Below are positions 55,200-64,000 of a stretch of DNA of 64,000 nucleotides, one piece after another. The notes beneath the pieces were generated by a model. That model was not told the origin of the DNA. It ran no database searches and saw only the letters and a program-made list of their open reading frames with translations. Position 1 is the first letter of the stretch; every line of letters starts with the position of its first letter. Position numbers and translations under genes: made by a program. Source of the DNA: Antedon mediterranea (taxonomy: Eukaryota > Echinodermata > Crinoidea > Comatulida > Antedonidae); the NCBI RefSeq assembly GCF_964355755.1, contig NC_092670.1, positions 11,097,201-11,161,200 on the forward strand, given 5' to 3'.

Positions 55200-57900
55200 T
55201 TAGTCTGGAAACCAATAATTTTAAAAGTGGCAAATTCAATGGTAACAAAATATCACCAATCAACATTGATGTGAACTTCCATATAAAGAATCAATTTATT
55301 TAATATAGAAGTTTGCAAAATTGTATACTTACTCCTTTCAATGTAACAAAATTCAGGCGTTTGAAATATGTTGTTTTCAACTGACGACGTTTCCAGTATT
55401 TGATTATTGATTTGACAAACACGATCTTTCTGGTTATAGTTGACCGACAAGCAATCCGATTTCTTTGAACATTCCAGCAAACAATTTAGTTTGTGTATAT
55501 TTTTCAACTCATAACTCCAACCTTCAAGAGCATGCCCCTGTAGGATAACAGTATAATGATATGTATTGATCGAATCATCACTGACAACAATGGGCAGAAG
55601 AAAGACAATAATTAAAGTTAAAGCTAGCATTGCGACGTTTTACAATTATCTATTGACGAATGAAACGGTTGTCGTGCCAATGAAATCTACAATTCGCCTT
55701 CAAATACTCGTCGTACGCTTGTATGAGTTTTTTTAACCATTTGGTACGAACTATACTTTCATCTTATGTATATGAAGATACAGTAGATATTCCATTATCC
55801 AACCAAATCAATAGACAACTCAGTGTGCACCAATCAAAATGGTGATAGTAATGTCTGATTTACATAATAATGCATGAATAAATTAAACATTAAGATATGC
55901 ATGCTGTTTTCTTTTTTTAGACGCATTTTTTTTATATAAATTGTGTTCTAAGTTTAAAATACAAAATACAATATTTAAAATACAGATTACCTTCTAAAAC
56001 TTTGGTTTGCTATTCGTATTTCAATTTTTAAATTTATTTTCGTTTTATTGAGAAGGACCTGATTTTCAAAATCTGATTCAATACCTGCAACAATTCATAA
56101 TGCTTGAAGTGTCCAGTTATAATGTTATTTTTATTTGCAAGTCCTACATATTGCAATTGAATCGTGCGTTCGTACGCATTACCTCTTTTTCATTTTTAAA
56201 TGAAAAATGGCAATGAAATTGATAATCTTTAATTTCTGTGTAATTTCTTTTTCCCACCTTTAAAAGGCTCATCGGTTAAAATATTGGATAAAGAGGTTTA
56301 TATTGTTCTTTATTGTTCTTTTAGGCTTGAAGCTGTTCATTGTGGGTGTCTTCCATTGTGTCCTAACCAGCTGGTTTATCTTGAAATATTTCCAAGTAAT
56401 TTGAAATGATCTATGATGATTACGATTAATTTCAGTATTCTGGATAAACAAAATTGTAAATATATGGCGCCACTGCAATTAATAAGTCATTCAATATTCC
56501 AATATCGAATCACTTTCTCTTGGAATCTCTGTTAGGTGATTGTATTTTTATAATATATGATGAAGATGTTTAATCAAATTATATTGAATAACTTTTTTCA
56601 ATATCTTCTGATGACTGTTTACAATACAAAACATCTACATCGATTATCTGCACTGCTTTCAAGTCAAGAATAAAAATGGCATCACATTTTTCAAAATTGA
56701 AGAGAAAATCATATAAAACTAGATTTGAACTTGTCACTTGTTTTCCACGCACACAAACACAACAACGTGCACAGTAATTTGTTATAACCATCCCATAATC
56801 GGAAGTAAATATGTTTACAGTGCTGAATTGTGTCTACCTGTACTTTGTGCCATAAGGAGGTTTCCTAGAAATGGTATAATCAATGTTTCACGTGTGTGCA
56901 CGTTGTGTTTGCGTGGATAGCCGAATCTAGTTAGCCTTAGGTAATGGAATGCAACGTAATACAAGCAGTTGACCAATAACAAGGGATAGTTCGAATAATC
57001 CATTGCTTGCTTTGCATTATGCATTTGCGTAGTTTGTATGTATTTCTATAGTATTTATCTCCATTTGACAATAATATTTCACCACTTCAATTAATAAGTT
57101 GTTCAACATTCCAATATTGAATCAATTCGACTCTTTAAATCTCTTTTAGGAGACATAAGACATAAGAAAACTTGTTTATCTCCAAGAAATTGCATTTATA
57201 TTACAGACTGTATATTTATATTATATTTAATAAAAATGTTTAATAAAATTAAACAAATACATTATTGTTGTCCTATATTGAATTACGTGTTTCAATCTCT
57301 TTTGATGACTATTTATACAAAACAACAGCTGCGACGATTCTCAAGCAACAAGTTAAGAATCAAGTCAATTCAAGTTAAGTAAATGTATTGTCATTTGTAA
57401 ACATATAAAAAACATTTACATTGTAATTAATTTGAACGGTTTCGGCTAACATCAAATAAATAGAACTTAAACTACGTGGTGAAACTATTCCCCGCCGGAC
57501 ACCATCCCGGTATTTCTAGAACTGGTAATGGTATCACAATATTTTCAAGATTGAAAGGTAAATCATAAAGTTTGGTTGTCATTACTGTACCTGTACCACC
57601 CTGTACTATAAATAGTCCAGGTATTTTTTTGAAAATGGCCAAAATATCGACAGAATGTTGAGGTAACATGCGCAGAACACGTTATGCGATTCTGCGCATG
57701 CCAATTATGATATAAAATCATGAAAAAATAAAAGGGTCGGAATTTGGTACAGGGTTTTTGTTAAAAATTGCCAAAATATAGACTTTTTAAAATATTGAGG
57801 TAACATGCGCAGAACAAATTGTTCGAGTCTGCACATGCGCAGAACACTTAATTCGATTCTGCGCATAACAATTATGCTATAGTAACCAGTTATGGGAAAA
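55200..57900. repeat. Segmental duplication, block X copy 2
   Basis: Same order and orientation as 24230-28930 but shorter. It runs from the PAN exon and its 5' flank to the start of the hairpin satellite, and lacks several insertions seen in copy 1. Confidence 0.75.
55333..55630 (-). CDS. PAN-fibrinogen lectin gene C, exon 1 (signal peptide and PAN domain)
   Basis: Translation from ATG at 55630 gives a leader (LALTLIIVFLLPIVVS), then HALEGWSYELKNIHKLNC, LLECSKKSDCLSVNYNQ and KDRVCQI, ending EFCYIER. The cysteine pattern is that of PAN/apple. The exon is 298 nt (phase 1 out) with donor GTAAGTAT. It is intact, unlike its duplicate at 24406-24674. Confidence 0.9.
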
Positions 57901-58060
57901 AATAAAAGAGTCGAAATTTGGCTAATTTCTCTGTACTATAATACAGGGATTTTTTCGAAAATGGCCAAAATAACGACTTTAAAAAAATGTTGAGGTAACA
58001 TGCGCAGAACGAAAATGGCCAAAATATCAACTTTTAAAGTATGTTAAGGTAACATGCCTA
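57600..58060. repeat. Hairpin satellite, run 4
   Basis: Three units joining block X to block Y directly. In the left-hand paralogue these blocks are 10 kb apart, separated by the DUF6729-like gene. Confidence 0.85.
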
Positions 58061-59870
58061 GCAATCGGTTGCATGGATTTTTAAGGGGATGCCCAAGAAT
58101 CCATAATAAAATTCCATAAGGATGGAGCTGAGCAGGAGAATGACCGGTCAGCAAAAGTATGTCTGCATGTTCTTGGTTGCAATAATCGAGCATCTGAAAA
58201 GGGGGCGGGGTTTTCGGACACCGAGAATTAGAGCCACAGTACCCCTGCACCAACAATGGTGGGGTCTAAGGTAAAGCGAATTTTGTAATTGTAGCCTACT
58301 TTTTCCTCCGGTAAAACACATCGACTAACAATAGGAACAGCTATTTATTCGGGGTACCCGAGTCTAGGACTCTCTCATCGTCTCCTCTTCCATCCGACAC
58401 TATTGAGTAAAAAGTGAGATTTATAATGTACTACTCCTCCCTTATTCGTTGTAGAATTGAGCTAGGATTTGGCATGAATATACATACTGCAGGGACATGT
58501 CCTCAAAGCTATAGAGCCGGATTTTAAAATTTCAAACCGGATGCAGCCATATGACGTCTCGAAGATGGTACCGTATAGCCGTATAAACTATTGGTAGCGA
58601 GATTATTGGCCGAGCGGTTAAGACAGTGGAACCGTAATCACGTAGCCATAACATCGGCAGGGGTTCGAGGCTCACTCACTCCATGGTTCTGGTGGTAGAA
58701 CGAGTCTTCTCGGATAAGGACTATGAACCGTAGGTCCAGTGTACACAACTTGCTCGTGTGCACTTTAAAGAACCTAGTACACCTTTCGAGACGAGTAGGG
58801 GGTTATCCCGGTGTACTAGTACATCACAGCCACTGATCACCAACTGGACCCTCTGGGATATCAGTCTTTGACTGAAGAGGTTACCCAGTATAAAGATAAA
58901 ACAAACAAACAAACAAATATTGATGTGTATGTGACATCACATCCCGTCTTATGACGTCATTACAGCTTCTTTTGCTGTACCCCGAGTATCGCACATTCGT
59001 GCTTGTTAAAATCATAATAATTGAGGTAACATGTGCATACCACATTATTTGATTCTGCGCATGTCATTATGTCATTTTTAAATATAACTTGTTACCATGA
59101 GATGATACTAACATTTACATGTACATATACAGCAACATTAGTGAATAATATTCAGTTTTAAAAAGTCGGAAGTTGGCCAAAAAAAATCTGAGCGGGTTTA
59201 TAATATGATCAAAGCAATTTGTTACTTTAAATTAAAAAACTGTTGAAACAGTGTAGTTTGTATGAATACATTCAACTGAATGGTAGACGTTTATTAAATC
59301 TATGTGACGTGCTATATTAAATATCAAATGCAAGTAAATATATTATAATCCGTCACAGTAAGTTCAATAAAAAATCAAGCTAGTAGTAGTAAATACATTT
59401 TGTTTGGTAAACTATTCCTGGTAAACTGAAATACTAACACACACACACAATTTTTGTATTTAAATTATTAGTCTTAAATAATTAATAATGGAATGTAATT
59501 AATACTATATTTACAATTTTAAAAGTGGACGGAACCTGTAACAGTTTACAGTCTAATATCAGCACAGGTTTAAGGCACTCCTTGGTCATGGTAGTAGAAC
59601 AAATCTTCTCGGATAAGGGAGGCCACTAGCGTAGAGAAGTGACAAGATCCATTACATGACAATATGAATTCATGTCAGCGGATGGGGGCGATTTTATTAT
59701 TATACAGTAGGGTAATTATATACTACAATCGATCTCCATACTTAAGTCAACTCTCCAAATACTGGACTCTCCGAAAACCTGAAACTCCCCCAAACTCCAT
59801 ACTTTTCCTGAGGTCCAAAAAAAGTCCTAAATTCGTTCCTTACCGTAATTTCTGGAAAACAGACATATTA
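57880..59870. repeat. Segmental duplication, block Y copy 2
   Basis: Near-identical by eye to 39412-41200 apart from SINE copy 4, the 200-bp loss in the LINE tail and small indels. Confidence 0.85.
58609..58917 (+). mobile_element. tRNA-derived SINE, family 2, copy 4, with target duplication
   Basis: Full-length copy from GCCGAGCGGTTAAGACAG to the (CAAA)n tail, flanked by TATTG (58604-58608 and 58918-58922). The paralogous empty site is at 40313-40317 (TATTG once). Pol III A and B boxes are present. Confidence 0.9.
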
Positions 59871-60337
59871 GGCCAGTACAAGGGTGTAAGAGTTTACTAC
59901 CAACATATATAGTGTATAGGCCTACATGTATGTGCATGTGATAGAGGGGGACTTTAAATCAAGCAAAGTTTGATAGTGTAGACAATTAAGAATGATGAAC
60001 AATGTAGGCTACAATTGAAAGAAAAAAATTGTACTGATGTAAACAAGATCATAAATTTCAAGAGTATGATGCAATGGTATTCCCTAACAATGCGCGTACC
60101 CTGTTAATCCTGTCATGGTATATTCGTCTATTTATTTATTCTTTTTACAGTATCTTAATTAATGTAACTAGTCCTTAGTGGGCCTCCTATCACAAGCCCC
60201 TTGGGGTTTCTTAATGGTCCCTTTCATGTTTAAAAAATGTTTTACTCCTTGTTTGTTTTGTGTGTTTTTTTTATGAGATGAATAAAGAGAAATTATGTTA
60301 TGTCAGAAATAAAGGTGGTGAATAAGTGAACAAAATA
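59871..60337. other. Intergenic sequence downstream of the dynein-like gene
   Basis: No gene or repeat recognised; AT-rich, may include the 3' UTR of the minus-strand dynein gene. Confidence 0.4.
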
Positions 60338-63300
60338 TCATGCATCAATAACTGCATGAACTCTTAGCTGGTTGCAAACATCATCATCCAGATCTGATGG
60401 TAAATCAATATAGAGTTTCACTTCTCTTGCATCAAGATAAACAGGGCACTTAAACATAGCACCATCTATTGCAGGCATCTCCCATTTAGCAGCCTTATCA
60501 ACTGGTTGTAACCAAATAACTGGTAGGGAGGAGGTCAGATTTTGCTGGTCGTTTGTAGTACTGATATTAAGACAAGCTCGTTTGCAATCCCACTTTGCAT
60601 TGTTCAGTTCAAGACCTACTATGTATACTCCCTTTTCTGGTTGAACACTTGGTGGAGAAAAAGCTCCTAGAACCTTGATAAAAAATGTAATAATTGTTTA
60701 CTATACACATAATGAATGGTAGTAATAGGAGTTGAAAGGATTAATGTTCAACCCAAAGAATGGAACATTAAATCTTTCAAAAAATTAAAATAAATACAAA
60801 ATATTATTTGTATGTTTATATTACTCTCTTCAAACTAACATATATATATTTAATCATTTATTTCAGTATTGGTCATCAACCCTAAATCAACAAATTCCAA
60901 ATAGGATTTGGCCGAGATACAATTTTCAAAGTGTCAAATTATCCATTGGCCTGGCATGTGAAAACTCTTAAATTGTTGGCTGTTAAAAAGAACCATTGAA
61001 TATCACCTTTCCATTCAATAGAGCAAAATGTGATAAGAAATTAACTAAAGAAAGTGAGTGAGATTATTTTATATAACACCTATATAAATTCCTGTCATTT
61101 GATTGGACGAATGTGGGTCACATGGCGTGCAATAGTACGCACTATTCAACGATCGTTAAATAGTACTTTTTGAAACATTTTTGTGTACGAAAAAAAAACG
61201 TCTAGATGTTATATAAAACAAATAATGAATGTTTTGTATTCGTGTAATGGTACAAATAATGGCACTTGGTGAATGATGAAAGGTTATATCAACTCGGCTT
61301 TGCCTCGTTGATATAACCTTTCATCATTCACCTCGTGCCATTATTTGTACCATTGCACTCATAAACATTCATTATTTGTATAATACTCAATATTTGATTT
61401 CATGAATTGATTGATTTAATTGTTATTTAGTGCATTTACTTTTGTGATTTTTTATATTTCTGGAAAAGAAATGTGCACAAAGTCATGGAATAGGTAACCT
61501 AAATTTACCTGCGTTTGTAGTTGAACTCTGTTGAACTCTATGTATTCCTTTCTTGCATAATCTTGAGCAACAATGTGCAAAAACAACTTTTGGTTGCTGA
61601 AAGCACTCAAATCAAAGAGGTATGTACTCTCTCCACTGCAATACTCTGTCAGAAGTCTTTGCTTCTTCTCTAAGCATTTCTTCCAACTATCAACTGTCTG
61701 AGGACACTTGTCATTGAACATCCACGATGATGGAACATATCCAACTGTCAAAATCTGAACATCAAGCAATAATTGTGGTGTAAGAGCGCCCTCTCCATTG
61801 ATGCCATCTAGAAGAACGTCGATGTCTGAAACTACCGTAATTAAATGAGATTCGTACGCATGTTTTTCCGATGACAAGTAGTTGTCCATGTGACTTAATC
61901 CATCTCCATCTTTATCAGGTATCTTCGCTAGATTCTCAATAACATGTTTTATGACTTGGAGAAGGCTGCAAGCAGTCTCATAGTTCGTCTTAGGAAGCGA
62001 GTCGTGCGGTCCCTTGTGAATTTCAATTAAATTGTTTCTTAACAATCTAAATTTAATAAGAATTGGTTGGTATAATTTAATGTGTATATAAGCCCAGTGG
62101 TCTAACGGTAGCTAACCCTGTATCAAGCTGATGTTTGGGGTGGGTTTTACACAGACTTTCTCATCTTAAACCATTAAAAAATGTATTAATTTCCAGTATC
62201 ACAATATTTGGAGTTCCTTTATGCTTGTTAAAAATGTGAAACAAATTTGATTCTTGATTTCTGATGCCCTGCCATTAGTTGGACTCTTTCTTGGCTGGAC
62301 ATACTCAATTTTGAAAAGATAGAAACACTTTTTATCCTCAATGTAAAACAGTGGAACATCAGGTTAATTGTGTACATTAAATGCAACATAGATATTGATA
62401 CGCTCTTATATTTTCAACCATCTGTCAACTAAATTAAGGTTAGGTCTTTGGTTCATTCTATAGTCACTGCAAAATAGACTTTCTTCATCAGTGTTTCTAT
62501 GAATAAGCAACTAGTTGTTTAGACTAAGAATTTAGACTTTTTTATCGTCCAGGAAAGAAATTACAAAAGAATTATAAATGAAGGTAATATACTGTACCTG
62601 CTTAACTCAATGTTATGTTTTTTGATGGCAGAAGGTGGCATTCCAAGTAACAAAGGGTCTACTTCATCTTTCATGTTGTCAAATATACTTTGATACTGCC
62701 TCAACGGACTACTGCATGGCCTTGTACTGTCATATAAGTCCTGCAGTAGACATTTTGCTCCAGTGTTTATACTTGTCGGTTGCTAAAGTAAGAGTCAAAA
62801 GTCATTTATACCGAGTTGATTGCTAAGTAAATATCTTTATCAAATAAGAGAGCATTTGGCACATTGTGTTTGACGTTGGACTACTGATCATCAGTCTGAG
62901 TTCAAAAACGCTTGTTACATTGCGTTTATACTCAGGCAAGACACAAGCTCGAAACAGAACACCCTGAGTACTAGCTGTAACATTATGAAAGTATGTTTTC
63001 ATACGTGATCTAAAAATTGTAAGGAACAGCGTAGAAGCATTGTGCATTATGTGTTAGAATGATGTATTGTATATGACGAAGACATATGATAATGTGAGGG
63101 CATACCACATTGAAATTGAAGATACCACAAAATCTTAATGGTCTTATGGTAAGGCACGGGTGTAATAAATGTGCGTAAATAATTTATTGTCACTCATAAT
63201 AATCATATAATTATTATGAAAGAAAGCTATACATTAACAATTATGATGACAAAAAGATAAAATAGAAGACCCAAGTCTTTTTCTTCCAAAACATGAAGTA

Positions 63301-63704
63301 ATACTCACTTTTAACTGATTTACAGGGATAATGAGACTACGAACCAGTGATCGAGTGATTTGTAGATCTTGATGTTTGGTGACATGACCTCCGTAAACCA
63401 GTGATGTCATAACATCTTGGATGTGCGTATACTCGTCCTTGTCACATCTTGATATAATGTTGCCTATAAACTCCATGGCTGATGTCAGATCCTCAGAATT
63501 CCTACAGACATAAATTAAAGAATACTTAGTGACTTTTAAAGGTCAGGTAAAGGAAAATCATTTCTATTGATCATACATTCTAATAAGTAACACCAAGTTA
63601 ACTTACCATTGGTAGTCAGTTGCCATGGCAACATGTCCGTATCGTCTACGTTGAGATAGTACAGTATGTAGTAGAGAAGTTGAAAATATCAGCTCATTTA
63701 ACAC
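60338..63704 (-). CDS. Dynein heavy chain C-terminal region, DNHD1-like (partial gene, five exons)
   Basis: In transcription order the exons are 63704-63607, 63501-63309, 62782-62598, 62046-61509 and 60673-60338 (TGA stop), with matching phases at all four junctions. They encode TSLLHTVLSQRRRYGHVAMA and SLVYGGHVTKHQDLQ, then DPLLLGMPPSA, PSSWMFNDKCPQT, LFDLSAFSNQKLFLHIVAQD and GVYIVGLELNNAKWD...LPVIWLQP. This is the order of the C-terminal D6 region of dynein heavy chains. The divergent sequence (for example MATDYQWN where motor dyneins have GWNIPYEFN) and the end CNQLRVHAVIDA suggest DNHD1 in place of an axonemal or cytoplasmic motor. The 5' part lies beyond the right edge. Confidence 0.85.
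61210..61389. mobile_element. Near-perfect inverted repeat (foldback) in a dynein intron
   Basis: Arms of about 75-85 bp ('aataatgaatgtttt...ggttatatcaac' and its complement) are separated by only about 14 bp around 'tcggctttgcctcg'. It is probably a hairpin MITE. The segment just upstream (61060-61200) is unusual too but not palindromic. Confidence 0.75.
62095..62160 (+). pseudogene. Degraded tRNA-like remnant related to the tRNA array
   Basis: The stretch 'agcccagtggtctaacgg', 'tgtatcaagctgatg' and 'gactttctcatctt' parallels the array gene's acceptor/D arm, anticodon loop and terminator flank in the same order, with many losses. It shows the tRNA-like unit also exists outside the composite element. 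Confidence 0.5.
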
Positions 63705-64000
63705 CTTGCAATAAGAAGTTTAAATTTAGTTTATTTAAAACCCAGGAATAAACAAACTATCACAAGATGTAATTGTATAAACAAATTTATACCAGTTCAC
63801 TACACATTATACATATTATATGAATTTCTATGAGTTTCACCAGTAGCCAGTAGCCTCAAATAGATTTTATTGAGAAAACAGAAAGTGTTGATTTTGTATC
63901 TTTATTTTCATTTAGTTTATATTTAAAAACATTTTTACATATTTCATTCTAATGCCAATACTCTATGTGCTCAACATTTCTTTTGTTCATTATTATTATA
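63705..64000. other. Upstream intron of the dynein-like gene
   Basis: AT-rich; no exon recognised before the window ends. Confidence 0.4.

Noticed and set aside
62823-63047. Open frame suggestive of a further dynein exon
   Set aside because: The flanking exons (63309-63501 ending phase 0, 62598-62782 starting phase 0) join directly and keep dynein order. This frame has no usable donor and would insert foreign sequence.

Overview
The window is a eukaryotic, AT-rich, intron-containing genomic segment crowded with retroelements. It most likely comes from a marine deuterostome invertebrate, probably an echinoderm. This is an inference from three signals: a cluster of secreted PAN plus fibrinogen-C (FReD) lectin genes, a CR1-like LINE with an N-terminal 2A translational-recoding motif (a combination described from sea urchins), and Penelope-like and tRNA-derived SINE families. 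No taxonomic search could be run.

Host genes. (i) Three paralogous minus-strand genes share one four-exon plan: signal peptide plus PAN, then three exons of fibrinogen C. Gene A (880-4617) runs off the left edge before its last exon. Gene B (9901-24674) looks like a pseudogene: frameshifted PAN exon and a GT-to-AT splice donor. Gene C (44221-55630) can be assembled in phase to 337 residues despite nested LINE insertions in its introns. (ii) A plus-strand eight-exon gene (30596-35197, 1,251 codons before the stop) encodes a protein resembling DUF6729 proteins, with features of a DDE/RNase H-fold transposase. (iii) A minus-strand gene at the right end (60338-63704) encodes the C-terminus of a divergent dynein heavy chain, most like DNHD1.

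Mobile and repeated DNA. A 7.9-kb composite element with 1.0-1.4-kb terminal inverted repeats (14934-22838, flanked by TA) sits in intron 1 of gene B. It carries an array of eight tRNA-like units (six full length, two with a 14-nt D-arm deletion) in an exact 1,072-bp higher-order repeat, and a degraded Penelope-like element with inverted termini and hammerhead-like cores. Elsewhere there are a nearly intact 2A-LINE nested in another LINE (46.8-51.8 kb), several LINE fragments, four copies of one tRNA-SINE, a second SINE family, two inverted-repeat elements with target duplications, a 17-copy 50-bp minisatellite, and a hairpin-bearing satellite.

Large-scale layout. The 55-60 kb region is a second copy of two blocks that lie apart at 24-29 kb and 39-41 kb. 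In the right-hand copy the two blocks are joined through the hairpin satellite. In the left-hand copy the DUF6729-like gene lies between two runs of that satellite. So the gene block was either gained in one paralogue or lost from the other. Every similarity statement here comes from reading the sequence by eye; no alignment or database search was run.
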